A stretch of 64,000 bases of DNA from Apteryx mantelli (lineage: Eukaryota > Chordata > Aves > Apterygiformes > Apterygidae): assembly GCF_036417845.1 (NCBI RefSeq), contig NC_089981.1, forward strand, positions 80,703,268-80,767,267, written 5' to 3'. Position numbers and translations under genes: made by a program. Positions 48,562 to 63,514 of the stretch are shown piece by piece. The notes under the pieces were generated by a model, which was given only the letters and a program-made list of their open reading frames with translations, was not told where the DNA came from and did no database searches. Position 1 is the stretch's first letter; the number at the start of each line of letters is the position of its first letter.

Positions 48562-49317
48562 GAGTATCAGAAGACAAGATAGGAAGTTAACATTTACATC
48601 ACTTAAAAATGTGTCAGTAAAGATTATGGTCCCACAGGTGGCAACAGGGCATGGCAGGCGAACAAATGGGATGCCTGTCTTGGAGAATCATCTAAGACAG
48701 GCAACTTTTCCAAGACCTGCTGGTCTCTTGTCATGTTCCTAGGAGCCAGTTCTGATTTGCTTCCAGGAAGGAGTGCCTTTCTTTGCAATTTGCAAGGGAT
48801 TTATTGACTACAGCATGCCTGTTCACTAAGACAGGGTGTTGGGGGCTGTCCTTACCAGGCTGCCTTATAAATAAGACAGAGCTGCTGATCAATTACTAAA
48901 GTCACTTTCTGGAGGAATCTGAGGGCAACATCATTAAAAAAAAAAGAAGTAGCAAAAAATGCAAACAGTGGAGATTTCAGAAGCAGACTTCTGAAAGAAG
49001 CTATCATTTATGGTCAGACGGAGGAACCATCTGAAGTGGGTGGAGGCGATTATGGTATCATAGACTACACTACCCCCGCGTACGGGAATCAGAATCTGGC
49101 CACTGACATGTACTTTTACACTATAATACAACGCAGTGGTTCAGACCTAGATAGTTCACTCCCCCCCAAGTAACTGCAGCTGAAGAATATAAACTTGTAG
49201 TGCTATATAACACTCAATGTAGTAAGTCAGCCAAACTGCCTATATCACATTTGTTTGATACCTCTGGGAGACAACAGGAAATAAGGGTAGTGAGAGGAAG
49301 TAAACAAGACTGAAGAG

Positions 49318-49372
49318 AAGAATATAAGAATTTAAGAATAAGAATGTAAGAATGTAAGAAATTTAAGAAATG
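49318..49372. repeat. Degenerate short tandem repeat (TAAGAAT type)
   Basis: Units such as TAAGAATGTAAGAATGTAAG recur with small variations over about 55 bases, forming an A-rich, strand-asymmetric microsatellite upstream of GPR132. Confidence 0.8.
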
Positions 49373-52300
49373 GAGGTGAAGAAAATTAAAGCTCTTTTAA
49401 CGGGAGTGATTACAAAGAACTCCACCTTTCCAAGACTACTCTACACAAGAGCAGACATGGCATTTGGTTAGTGTTAAGTAGTATTAGGAGAAGAATTTCT
49501 AGCAAAGGCACATAATCATTTCCACACAGAAATCTCTTCCATGTGAGGAGAGGAATCTGGAGATGGGTGGGCCATAACAGTGGTGTGTGCCCTTAATAAT
49601 TCTACTTTGCTGTATTTATGAGGTGAAGGTGTCCTCTGTGTAAAGCCCTTAACAAAAAGAGGCCTTGTCTAGCCTAATCTTTTGGGCTTTCTGCTGTAAG
49701 GTGGATACCTGCTCCAGGGAGTAGTCAGATAACTCTGCAAGGAGGAATTGTGTTGAGAGAGTTTGAGTCCCTTCAGACAGAGGAGGGGCGTGAGCCTGGC
49801 TAGTCCATGTTGTAGATGAGCAATTTCTTTAACACTGAGTTCAGGCAGGGCGAAGGTAGCTTTTGGCATCTTCTGAACATTTATTTGTTGTTTGTTGGGG
49901 CCAGTCCTAAGCAGACCAAGGTGAAGCAGACTGATCCCAGTGCAGCAGGGACCTGGATTCTCTCCCATCTCTCCGGGAGGGTGGACAAGCTAGTTGGGCC
50001 GTTCCTTCCCCTCTGTGTCTGCAAGAGCTGCATAAGCAGTTTCACCCTGAACGCCACACAAGGCACCTGCTGTGCAAGATCCCTATAGCTTGAAAGGCAA
50101 TCAGGTGCTCTGACCCAGCTTAGTTACTATGTAATGAGAACAATATGAGAATGTAGACACAGACTTAGGCGATGAGACCCTCACAGCAGCAAAGTGCTAG
50201 CCGCAGCCATAAATAGCAAGACGTGTTTTCCTGGAGCTTGACGAGACACGCTTGTTTACAGCAAGCAGCCCAACACAGTCAGAGTCTGCTCAATGACAGC
50301 AGCTTCTGAGCATAGATAAGTTTCCAGTCCTGACAAGTGAGCAGATGAAGCACAGGCAGACCAAGAGGTCATCCTGTGCGTTACCTGCTGTCCTTGGCAC
50401 CAGCAGCAGAGTTAGATGTTCCTCAGGATGAAGACTTGGAATGGGGCCTCTGTAGACAGAGGAACTGAAAAAGTTCTGCTTGTGTGGAAGAAGCACACCG
50501 GAGGGTACAACCGTGCTCTGTGACAACCTTCCACTTCCCTCTGCGGCAAACCATGCTTCACTCACGTGCTGACACGTTGACGATGTTTAGCAGGCAGTGG
50601 TCGCTGCTTTACTCAGGCCAAAGTATCCTGTTCCTGCCAAGTGCTAAAGGGCCACATCTTCCCTTGTCTGCGAATAGGACGGTCTAGTGTTGAATGTATT
50701 TGTTCAGAACCTCTCAAGAGGGATTTGAAGTTTCCTTTAGTTTTAAATGTCCCATCTTAAAAATAACTGTACAAGAGGATCCTCTCTGCTATGTGTGGGG
50801 AAGACTGCACAGTATGAAACAGATCTTGTGTAAGGTTTTTTGCATGAGAAGATGTAAAGTTACTTCCCTTCTTTCCTCCCAATGCAAGCATACTCCTAGC
50901 TGGTGTTAACTTCAAAAAATGATGTTTGCAATAAGGGATGGTAGCAATATTAGTTTCTGCTGCCTCTGGGAGTCTGCCACACTTGGTGAAGGAGGTGAGG
51001 CCTGCTCCCGGCCAGCTACCAAACAGGTGTGGAGAGGGGATAAAAAACACTGTTTAATTTCTGCATCAGCAGAGATTCTGTGGCCAGATCCCTCATCTGG
51101 AACATGACATGGTCTTGTCCTCAACTCAGATGTGTTCGACAGACTTGAAAGTCATTGTACACCTGCATAATAGAAAGCTGTCTTGGAGACCTCCATTTCT
51201 AAGAAGAGGCACAGCAAGTGAATAATAAGCAAGGGAGACAGCGACAGCCGAGACGGGGCCGCTGCGCAGTTGCAAGCCATCTCAGTTACTCAGCGACTGT
51301 CTGTGCTAAGCGCCTTAGCACAAAAAATCTTTAAGAGTGGTTGAACGTCTGTTCTCCTCCCCTCCCCCAGGCTTTGCATAGGTTTCTTGACCCGATGTTT
51401 GTTTGAGTATTCTCCTTGTTTTACTGCCTACGTCTGTTGTTTGCTGCTCGTTGTGCGAAGGCATACTTCCCCCAGAGGTACCTGTAACACCAGCAAGCAA
51501 TCGGCAATGGTGCAGAGCAGGAAGGAAGTGGTAGACAAGTTATTCTGTAGACACATGGTTCCCAATGTTTCTTTCTCTTGCCTCCTACCTTTGCCTCCTC
51601 TCATCCCACTCTGCTCCTCACTTTCTCCAGGCCCCTCTTTCTAGACTTGTTGGGTCTTTGGCCTCCTCCTGTTTTCCCCATGACAGTGTGTGGTTTGTGT
51701 GTGTGTGCGTGAAGGGAGGGAAAGGGAGAGAAGGAGAAGTGTGGAGCCTAATTCACCTGGCAGCACTGCCTCTCTCCCGTTTCTGTGCCTCCTCCCCCAT
51801 GCACAGCCACAGCACTGAGCCTGCTCCTTCCTCTCTGCACCGCACGGTTCATGAGGAAAGTCTGAGGGCACTGGCAGGGGGGCTAGGAGGAGGCTGGGAG
51901 CCCAGTCCCGCCACTTGCTCACTCTCTCTCACTCTCGCCAAGCCCTCATGGCTTTGCTCTGTTGCTTCTCATCTCAGGGGGAGCCCTAGGGGGATAGCAA
52001 CGGGTATCGCAAGGGCCAGGGATGTTGCGACTGCCTCTTAACCTTTCCTGCTGGCATGTCACTTGATGGTGTGGACTACATGTGGTGCCAAAGGTGATGC
52101 TGACATTCAGCAGGAAGGAACAGTGTGGACAAGGGACACCAAGGCAACCTGGAGAAAAGGGGAGGGCAGGGCTGCCCCAAATCACCATTCCTCACTGGTC
52201 GCAGAAGCAGCTTGTCTTGCAGGAGGAATAGCCTCCTCATCAGCCAAATAATAAGGGAGAGGCAAGGCCCTGCTTCCAGATCATATCTCCTTCCTGTGTT

Positions 52301-55300
52301 TAGCACCTGTCAGTGAGCCTCAGGAAGGAGCCATGTGTGATCTTTTATCTAAGCTGCCTGCATAGGCCATGATTTTTTTTTTTTTTTTTTCTGTCTGCAT
52401 ATTGCCTAAGCCATAGGGCTGAGACTAAGCTGACAAGACCTTCACTCTTAAATGACTGTGAGCTGCCAAGCAGAAAGCCTCAACTGACAAGGAGATGTCA
52501 TAGGCATGAAATTACACTTGTAAAGAAAAAAACGTGTGCTAAATGCCTCTCCTAGAGGTCTGACCTGTCAGTTCAGGAGCCTGGGTCCTTCCTCACAGTA
52601 ACACCTTATTATCTCAGCCCTGTATCAGGAAGGAAGGGGAGGTCATCCATCTGATTTCCTCCATCCCTTTCTCCTGGCTCTCTGCCTTGTGCAGAGCAGA
52701 GTCTTCTCGCCCTGACCAGGGCATCTAGCCTCAGTTCTGAGCCTCATTAGTCTCTGCTCTGCTCTCCAAGCCTGGAGAGAGTTTTTTTCTTGTTTCTCAA
52801 AGTTAAGATCAGAGGAGCAGCATCCAATAGGCAGTCTCTGAAAATTCAGCCTCTAATACTGCCTCTCTGCAATTGAATACACATTTTTATCCTCTTGTCA
52901 GCCCTTTAGAGTTTGCTATTTTGATACCTCTGCTCAGCTCAGAAGCTTCCCAGTCCTTTCTTCTGTGGTGGCTGGGCTGTGATGGCTGTATCCCCACATC
53001 TCTCCAGTGCAGCACTCATAACTGTACCGCTATATCTAAAGAGGCAGCTGATTAGTTGTGAGTGTCTTGTCACTGTCCCACACTTGTGTATGAGTGGAGC
53101 AGCTAACCTACATCTCAGATATTCATTTAAATAAAAAATAACACAAACAAGAAAATATACACTGTTTTGGGGTTCACTTTCTGCTATTATTTGTAATGAG
53201 CAATTTTTCTGATAGAAATATTAGTGGGAACAGCAGAATGTAGGAGATTTATCAAATCCAGCAATTTTCAATCAGGGTCAAATTTAGCTGTGATGCCAAG
53301 ATAGTACAAGGATGAGAGATATCTAAGAATGCCCTCATAAGAGACTAGCTGTTTCAGTGTATTACATTTCTTAGCTACCCTGTGTCTTCCAGTTGAACAG
53401 AGCTACTCTGAAGTAGCTGTTTTCACTTTTCTATGGCAGATCCTGTTCTGCCAGGGATCACCAACTGTTATTAGGTGTTACATCAGATCCTGTCTGTGTT
53501 TTGCTTCAATAGCTCGACTTGTACTAAGGAGCGCTCTGGGGCTTCTTGTTCCCTGAAACTCACTGAGCGTGACTCAGACAACTTCATCACGTGCATGTTT
53601 CTCACCTTCCTTTAAGACTCATAAAATACCTCATCTTCATAGTATGTTGACAGGACAAAGACACCACTTCTGGCTCGGGAAGCGCCTGAGCACAAATGAC
53701 TGAAAGATGGGATAATCCACCAAGGAAGATTTGCTGCATGCCTGCTCTGTACTTACATTCTTTCCTAGGTACCTGCTCTTGGCCAAGGTTATACCCATGA
53801 TAGTGGACTAGGTAGACCTCTGGTAGCCTCTCTGATGATGTTATATTCACAGTTTTGGATAGATGTGAAATCCCACAATCTCGAGGTGTGGTGAGAAAGC
53901 AGCAGAAGGGTCTTGCTGCAGACCCATAAAGCGAAGCCATGAAGCCAGCTTGAGAAAGCCTGCCCTTTCCTCGCTTTCTCTTTGATTCAATACACCTTAC
54001 ATTCCCTGTGGCAGGTTGCCCAGATTTAGCAGGAGGTATGGAAAGTTGCTCTTGCTCAGGCTTTCCTAAAAAGCAGAAGATTTGAGTTCAAACACCAAAC
54101 AGGTGTTCTCCAGATTTCCCATCGCATGGGCAGGGGCCAAAGCATTGCTCTGTTGTGCAGGAGAGCCTATGTGATGGTCATCTGTCCTCTCCTCTTTTCA
54201 GCATGAGGGAGCATCTCTGAAGGTGCCCTACACAACCTGTGAGAGATGAGGGATGCTCTGAGGATGTGGTTTCACAGCGCAGCCACACCAGTCTAAGTGG
54301 CCGCCACCTTGTTTCCCTCTGCCTCGTCCCTGGTCAGTGCCTTGCCTGACCCTGCAGTGAACAGAAACAGGGCAGTAGGCTAGCAGAAAACTTGTCCCTT
54401 TTTTTAAATCTGTGTTAGTTTTCTTCACATTCACATTTCTGAGTTGGCTTGCTAGGGTCAAAGCAGCACCCAAGCTGGCACAAGGCAATTAGTAGCACAT
54501 GGCCAAAGGTAGAGCAACCAGAGTCAGATGCAGGGAGGGACTGTGCTGACAGCAGCTTAGCCATAATGTGAACTGCACCCTCCATCACTCTTCAGAGGCA
54601 CCCCAATCTCTATTAGCTAATTAGGGGCCTCTGCACCAGAGTTACTCTGCTGGGACCAGGAGCCTTCTTTGTGTACACTGTAAATCCGAAGCAAAGCACG
54701 ACGGGTAAACGGTGCTTCTGGCTGCTTGAGTTATGTGGCAGATGGACAGCAAATCTAACCACATCGCTCTTTGCTGTTATCTTGAAAACTTAACTTCTGA
54801 GCCTGAAATGTGGGCCTTTTTGAGCCTGTCATCTTAGAGCTTAATGCTTCAGCTTTAAAGATCTTCACTGGAGCCTAGAATGAAGCAGAACAGGGTCTTG
54901 GGAGGTGCAGACTTGACTGGCTTCATGGAGGCCTGATGCTGCTCATTCAGGCCAGTTGTGCATTTGACGTTTGTATAGGTATATTTGATCTTTTTTCAGA
55001 GTCTGAAGTGGTTTTGCTAACGCAGAGGTGTAAAGAGGGAAGTGAAAACAAGGGGGAAAGCAGAAGGCTTTATTTTCTGTTGTCTGTTGTCTATTAGCTA
55101 CTCATATAAAACTGTTTCAATTCCCAAAAGAGAAGTTTGGAGTGATAAAACAACTCCTGCTAGGAAAGGTAAAAAAGAAAATTGCAGATGTAGTTGCAGG
55201 GAAGAGAGAGAGAGATAGAAAAAAGGACAACAGTGAAACAAAACATCATTTGAGAATCTTTGGATTAATTCACCTGAGATACAGAAGGCAGAAGAGAAAA

Positions 55301-58300
55301 AGAACAAAATGAAATCCATAGTATGAGTACAATTAGATCAGCAGAGCACCTTATGATTTTCGTTATTTTTCATTTCTAAGCATCCTTCTGTGCCAAGGAT
55401 TATTGTTACAGCTGAGAATTGGGGTGCTTATGTGGATATTAAGAATAATTTAAAAAAAACAGCCACACTGATAACGATTAAGATAAAAGCAAACAAACAA
55501 CTCTCCTTACTTTCCTCCCACCCACAATATTTGGAAAGGATATCAACCTGCATACGTTAAAGCTTAAGCCAACCTTTAACAAAGGAGCGCCTGAGTTTCT
55601 CCTCTGGGGTTTCGTGTGCTTCCCTCAGTAGCATCCGGTACTGTAACTATTTGAGACAAGATTACTGACATGATGTCTGCCTGACCACTCAAATCTAGTA
55701 TCATTAGTCATCAATTCCTAAATATGACAGATGTGCTACCCATGATACTCATCACCAGCAATATCAATCTCATTCTAAACCTGGGCTTCTCTTTCTCATG
55801 CAGAACCTACATTACCTATCTGTAAACTTTTCAGCCACTTGCTTTTGTTTTTTCCATTATTTTAATATAAAGTAAGAAATTGCTGTGGATTATTTGCTCT
55901 ACTGTTCTTGAAAATAAGAATCGTGTTTGTGGTATCTCTGTGCATGAAAACAGAATAATGACTTGTTAGCCCAGAGTGTCAGTGAACTGGTTTTGTTTTT
56001 TTCCATTAGCAAAAAAGAAATTAGTAGATAAAGTCATACCTACCAGCAAGTCTCATCATGTAAAGGGAAAGCAGCAATGACTGCACTCAGACACCCAACA
56101 GACTGACCATTTTTACTCACATACACAAGGTGGTGGGATTTGAAACTGTATAGGTCAAACATCCTGTAGAGAAAAAAGTGTGTCTTAAAGCTACAGGACT
56201 ATACTGGGAATCCAGCCTGAACACAAACCCATCTTAAAAAGTCTGTCTCCATCCTAGCTTGATCAGGAGGAAAACACTGATGGGATTTGAATCCAGAGTC
56301 AAAAAAAAACTTTGTATGAAGCATATTTAATGCCTAGTCAGCAAAGAAACTTCAAATAATTCCTGAAGGATGAAACTGGCAGGTTTTGTTAATTTTCTAG
56401 ATTCCTATATGAGTTTTATCCTTTTTTGAGTACTACCTGGCTATTGTGACCATGAAGAGGACTCTTAAGAAAGAAGAAAGCCCACTAAGCAGCCTACTGC
56501 TCTACCAAGCATGGCATATGCTACGTTTTGATCATGAAGTGTAGTCATCTGAAGTTCAAGTAGGTTTTTTGATAGAAGTAAGCACTCATCCTTCAGTGCT
56601 TACACTAATCTTCAACTGTGAGACACCAGACAGAGAGCACTGTGGTGAAAGCAGATAATCTCTCTGTTGACTAATGCTGGATAAAAGAAGCTGTGGAGCA
56701 TCTGTAGGCCACTGCCAGGAACAGCAAATAACTGCTGTGAAGAAGCAGTGGGAACATGGGATTAGTTATATGGCCTTACTGTATAACTCTATACTGCCAA
56801 TATAAGCAATGGTAAAAAACATATTTGTCAGAAGAGAGAAAATATTCATCATCTGCCATCATTCCTGATGAGAGGAAGGTGTTTGATTTATCTGGTGATA
56901 CCCCACTGTTCATAGATGTGAACTCTCAGCAAATAGAGATTTTGAATACATGTGTGTAGGTGTTAAAAATCATCACACATCCACCCTCCTCCTAGTACAC
57001 CACTAAACTTACTATTTTGCTAAAATAAGCAGCTGTGGTGGCAATGAGGTGAAATGTCACATAATTCAAATATGACTAAGGACTTGGTTTAAAATGATGA
57101 TCCTTCTATAAATTGGGCATGTGAGTGTCATGTTATACTAAGTTTGGTGAGGGACTGCAGTGGACTAAAAAAGAATTTCCAGGCAGATAAGAGAGAAATG
57201 TGTGAAGTAGCTTTTTTTTTTTTTTTTTTTGAAGTGAAATGTAGCTTTTGCTACAGAGTCTAAACCCACCTTATTCAACACATGTAAAAGTAGACAAAAC
57301 TAAATATCTGTCATATAGGGTGGCAGCTGAGTAGATAGGGGAAGTTCACAGAAGAAAAACAGACCCCAAAATCCCTCATACCAGTGGACTTTTTTTCCCA
57401 TTCTCATGATTCTGAGTCCATGACTCATGATTTTGGGGCTTTTGGAACTGGCAACATTTCACAGTCCTTCTCGAGCTGTGAGCGCATCAGAGAACTACTG
57501 TTGCAAAGCAGATTTACTTCCTGGCATCTACGAGGTTGTCTAGAAAATGTACCACAGTCAGAGGAATTATTTCTGAACTATAAGGCCTGTCACGTCAAAA
57601 GGTTGAGAAATGAATAGGTTTTGGAGCAGACGTAGTGAAAGTGAACAGCTGAGGAATGGCCCCAAGACTGGCAAGTTTCGTGCTACTCGTTCACGCCCTC
57701 TTCTCCCCCAGACATGAAACCAGTGGGCATTCATGCTTGATGCCTCCTTAAAGTTGTCACAGCTCTAATTTATAGCCCTTGGCAGTGGAAGGGATTTAAA
57801 TAAGGCTCCTGTTACTTGAATGGCATCATTTAAAAATCCCTTTTACTCAGGGATCAAGGCCCTGAGTAAAAGACCCTTAAGTCTGTGAATGAGAAAACAA
57901 AGGACAACCACAGCTATCCTGCAGCCAAGAGACAGACTTGTCCCTGCCATGAAGGATTGCATCACGTCCAGAGATGTGAACATTCAGCCCCTTCATATCA
58001 CAGTCAGGCAGGAAGATCAGCATGGGAATGGCATAGTCATGCATATAGCCCTTACTTGGTACCCCATAACTCTTTACTCCTGGATCCACAGAGGCCATGG
58101 GACTCTGAAGGAGGAGGTGTATCGATTGCTACCACACAGAGCAATGTTGTTGTAACACAGGCAGGTAGAGGGTATGTTTTTAGTGGCTGTCTATTTATCC
58201 TACCTTGTGGTAAGTTTCTTTCTTTGCTTGTAAGATAGCTGTGGATTGTGGCTGGCCAATGGCTATGTTCGTTTACCTGTGTTGGTTTGTTTTTATTAAT

Positions 58301-61300
58301 GGCCAAGCGTTGCTTCCAACCACAGTTTGGTCCTATCTGCTGGTCTGTTGGTCTGTCACCACTTAGCCCTGCTCTGTTCTCCGTTAATGACCTTGGTGGC
58401 ATCCTGCCAGCCTGTCATTGCCTGTCCCCATTTCCCCATATGTAGTCTGTGCATTGCCACTGTTTGTTCTTGCCTTTCACAGTCCCACTGCTGCTTTTCC
58501 TGTCTTTGCCCCAAGTTAGTTAGTGGCTTTCAATCCAGTACTGTCCTAGGAGATCTATAAATGGTAACTAGCACCTCTTTTGTTGCTCAGGTTCCCACAG
58601 AAGCCAGAGGATGCTGGCTCAGGGGACAAAAGCATCCAGTACCACCAGGCAGTTACACTTGCAGAGAATATTTATTCATAACCAAACACATCTGTTGATC
58701 AAATTCACAAATTCATAAGCTTCCCCCCTTTCTGCACTGACGCTTCCATTGCAATAGTGACAGTCACAGGGATTTTAGGCTTTTCCTACATCTCTAGAAT
58801 ATGGTTGTCCCTTTCATCCTCCTGAAATCCCCCAGTTAGAGTATGGCATAGCAATACTCAGAAGGATGAACATGGACAGGATGACTGCTCTCAGCCAGTG
58901 ATAAGAATATGCAAAGACAGTGTGGAGTTTTGACCTTGTGACCCTAGATTAGCAATCTGCCTTGGGGTACTTACGGATCTTGGCACCGCTGCAGTGCATC
59001 TGCGTGGGAACCACTCTGACGTGGGTGCTTCACTGATGGACATTCTGCTGCTCATAGTGTCATCAGTGCTGAAGGTGTTGAAGGGAAAAAACAGAGCAAA
59101 AAGGCCCCCAAAATGATCTCATGGCCTACCAGACTTGGGCACATTGACATATTTCTTGTCATTGAGAATTCTAGCTAATTTCCCCCCAAATTTTTCTCTT
59201 TTAACCTGAAGTGAATGTGGCTGAGCAGGTGGGATCTGCAAAGTGCTGTGGAAACCACAGCTTCTTCTATTCTTGAAACAATGCTATTTTTAACGGAGCA
59301 GTTAAAGATGGTAGTTATGTGTGCTCTGAACTCAGACATCAATATTTCCTCCTTTTCCATTTACCCTGAAACCCATTTTCTTTGTTCCTTCTTTGCTGTG
59401 ATTCACTCGCAACTAATTGAAGAACTAGTGTTTTTCTTTTATGCCAACTGGGTCACTTCCTATAGAGTCAGCTCACATACCAGCAACAGGTTTTTTTCCT
59501 TGAAGACTTTGGTTATACCAGCAAAAACTGTGGCACTCAAAGATTCCTCTTTGCAGCTACATGCCCCTTTGACATGTCTGAGCCCACTCCCCTGTCTGCT
59601 AAATCTCCTTCTGTTGTGCCTTCTGCAAACCCTCACTTGCAAGCTCTTCCAGCTGTTCATTTGTACAACATCTACCACAATGAGCATCTCATTCTTGACA
59701 AGGACCCTTTGACTCTACAGTGAAGGATTTTAATGCAAAATCCCAGCTACCAGATATTCTCTGACGTGTCCTTCTTTAGGGATATCAAAATCATACATTG
59801 TTTCAGATAGAACCTGCTCTGAATTTCCCACTTTTCTTGGACCTTTCTCCTCCGGTAAGACCCTGCTCACCTGTGCAATGAAATAACCTACTTCACTTTC
59901 CAGTTCTGAGAATCAACGCTGAACCCTTAATGTTTACTGGCTTCATTCCTGGGGAACGAAATCATGTCACACGCCCTGCTCCACCAACAGCAGTAGACAG
60001 ATCTGAACCTTAGATGTGTTTGCTAGTATGTTTCTGTGCTAAACACTGTGGTTTAAAAACAGCCTTAACTCATGAAGGCAGAAGAGATCAAAGTAAGGAT
60101 AGTGTAAGAGCCAGATTCTGTCAAGCCTGACACCTCTTTACAGAAAGCAGCTATAAAGATGGTGGGATTTCTGCAAGTGTGACGGGATCCTTGGCTACCT
60201 CCTCCTCCAGTGCTCTGGAATAATCCCAGCATATGAGGCAAGACAAAGGGAAAATAGTATTCCCCGTATATGCTGGCCCTGAAAGGGTTCAGTTTAAAGC
60301 TGTGTTTTTCACACATTGAGGCACACCCCACTGAGGAGACAAAACACATGGCAGAGGGACAGGAGAAGGTGTCCCACCTGGTCAACCCTGCTAGACGTGC
60401 GCTGGCTCCATGTGTGAGACGTGCACAGCTCCCCTGGAGCTGGGAGCAGTGTGGAGATATCAAAGTGCTTGTGGACAGTTAGCTGAGACAGTGCAGGGAG
60501 AGAAAAGGGCTAAAAGGAGATAAAAATAACCTCACGTGGAAACGGGGATATTTATTAGTTTCGGCACTGAACTGCTCATTGCTTTAGCTAATTACACCCC
60601 ATGCACACTGAGAACACAACAGGATTGTATTAAGTAACAAGAAAAGGCAGATAAATCCCAAACCAGTGCTAAGCTCATGCCAAATGTACAGGCATTAAGT
60701 CACAGAGAGCAGCCATAGAAACCTGCCGTTACGTTGTCTGGCACAGCAGTTACCGCGACCATCACTCCAGCCATGTTCCTGTTGCATTAGGATCCCAACT
60801 GCTCATATAAGCAGTGGCATCCCTGTCAGGCATGACCTTCTCTGTAGCTGCAGCAATACTGCTCTCCCTTCCCCAGCTCTTTCTGGTTTGAGAACCACTG
60901 ACGTGCACACACTTTTTTAGCCCTTCCTATACAAAAATAAAGGAACTTTGCTGGGAGGGCAAAATTATTCTGAACAAGGCTGTGAAATTTCCATTTCAGC
61001 TCAGAAGTGGTACTCAGTTTTGCCAGGGCAGGCAGAGGTAGTTGAAACACTGCCCTCAACACTGCTGCTTTAACATCAGTGCTAGCTGCGTAATCATGAT
61101 GAGGCTCTAAAGTCGATGTCTCACTGAGAGGCATGGGAAATGCTGAACCTGAAAGAGCTGTCTGGAGTTTCAGGCAGAAATTTCTACAAGGGTGGGGGAG
61201 TGCTCAGTTCATACTGTGAGTACTTGTTTGAATGTTAGTGTCCTATGTATGGAAAAATCCTCGGAGGAAAATCATCTTTGCCTTACTGCTAAGGAGCAGA

Positions 61301-63514
61301 ATAGGTGGGATTTTTTTTTCAAATGAGGTTACTAGAAGCTGAGGACCTGCTGGTTAACATGCAGCATCTCGTCTAAATGGGATCACGGGAAAGGCGGATT
61401 AAAACTGAGCCCAGATACACCTTGGTCTTTGACAGAACCATAAACTTTGTTTTAAAATTTCAAGAGATGTCAGTAGCTATAATCCGTAGCACCTTGTACT
61501 GCAGTATACACAAACAAATGGGGGAGGTAACAAGGGAGAAGCAGGAAAACAGCCAAGAAGAGCCCATGAGAAACTAAATCCAGGAAACAGAATTCAGTTT
61601 GATCTAGTCAATAGGACAGCCCGGCTCAGCACGAGTGAGGAGGTAGGACGATTACCCTTTGTTAAATCTTATTTGGCATAGCAAAGATCTGCTCTGATCC
61701 CAGAATCTCTCAAAGCAAAACTAGGTTTCTTAAAACTATCAAAGGAAGGAGTACAAACTGATTCATTCTGCCCATTCACCAGTGTGGTGTGATTGCTGTT
61801 ACCAACCTGTGACTTTATCACAAGACTTGTGGTCTCCTTAAAGATGCAGCTACTATGCTAAACAACTGCTACGCTAAATGCAAAGAACCATCAACTTTAA
61901 TGTAAAAGCAAAGTCTCGTGCTTGCCAAGATCAGCATTAAGCATAGTACCAGCATTTTTTGACATCCCAGACAAATAAGGCAACTCCCAAAATATTTGGT
62001 GAAACTGAAAAAAATCTTAACTCAGTCTCAACGTTTCTGAGTGCCAGAGGTCAGTGCCAGAGGCTGTACTTTGTGAATAAAAGATAGAGAAAAAGAAGAA
62101 TATTTGTGTATCCAGTCAGTCACTATAGACCAGTAGGTAAACGTCACAATAAAATGCCCCTTGTGCTTTTCCAGCACAGTAAGGACAAGAGGAAAGGCTG
62201 GATGTGAATTTTCTTTATGGTCTGTCGAAGGAAGCCCATCAATGCTGACTGGTGGAATTGGCATTTCTGTATCTAACATAGTTCCTTATTCATGCCTCAC
62301 GCTTTGCAGCGATGGTTAAATCTCACCTCACTGCCAACCTGAATCCTGCCAAAATCTTTCAGGCGTAATTATCATCCATCCCTGACTGGAACTACAATTG
62401 CTTTTTAAGAAATAAAGTATTTTGTATAGGAGAGGGAGGAAGAAAGACAGGTAGCAACGACTCCATTAACTGCAATGAACTCATTAAGACAGACCTAGCA
62501 ACACTGTATGTCTGTTGTATCAGTCAAAAGGAGTTTTAGACTACAGTGAAACATCAGCAGAGTCTACATTTCTGCAGCACAAATGTACAGCATGGAGAAA
62601 CAGTAAGCAGAACAAAGCAAAATACTTCTGCTAAATAGAATGAGTGACTTGAATTTCAGAGTCAGAAATCACTTACTTCTTTTTTCTCTGGCTTTTGCAG
62701 AGGAGACGCTAAGGTGCCCCGACTTCTGCTGTGCTCGCAGACTGCTGTGTAGGAACTTCAGGAAGTTGCTAACTATACAGCGTACAGTCATAAGTGTCGC
62801 GAGTTAAAAGAAAGTAGATCGCTGATGACTTCATCAGGTTCCCAAAGTCTGTCATTTTTAGTTAGATGCCCAGCTGTAGATAGGAGTCTGACTGGAATAC
62901 CCCAGTCTTGAAAATCTTAGTCATATAGTTACTTGAGAAGTCATTGTATAAAGACAGCTTAAGCAAGGAATATCCATATTAACCACACTGGGAAGGTCTG
63001 CTTCTGAAAATATACCAAAAGAGCGAGGAGAGGCAGAAGAAACTATTCACCTGTTAGTTGAAGTAGAGAATAATCAGAAAGGGGGGAAAAAATGGTCATG
63101 ACAGGAAAATGTGGATTTGGTAGGAAGATACAAGAAATAAAGAGCATTATGCTGGTGGGTCTGTGTGTAAATGCAGCCCAGGAACTGAGGATTACAACTT
63201 TTCTATTGAACAGAGCACACAGGATATCAGAGTTACCATTGTGGTCAGAAGTGTAGCTGAAAGAAAAGAAAGCCTTAACAATGGAAATAATTGTTTTCAA
63301 ATTCAGCCACCTGTCTAGGAGTGAGGAGTAGTGGGTTCATCTCTTGTATCTGCCAGACTCCACTTCTAATCATGAGTTTCATCTCTGGACTCCTGTCCTA
63401 GGTGCGTACATTGGTCATTGTGCTAACATGCCATGGAGGGACAAGAGACTGACAAGCAACCCATAACCTTACTGTCTTCAGTTACCAGGCTCTGGTTCCC
63501 TACACGGAACATGA

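Noticed and set aside
51565-52041. Plus-strand frame of 158 codons upstream of GPR132
   Set aside because: No recognisable domain, low-complexity stretches (a TGTG repeat is translated as Val-Cys), and no coding context.
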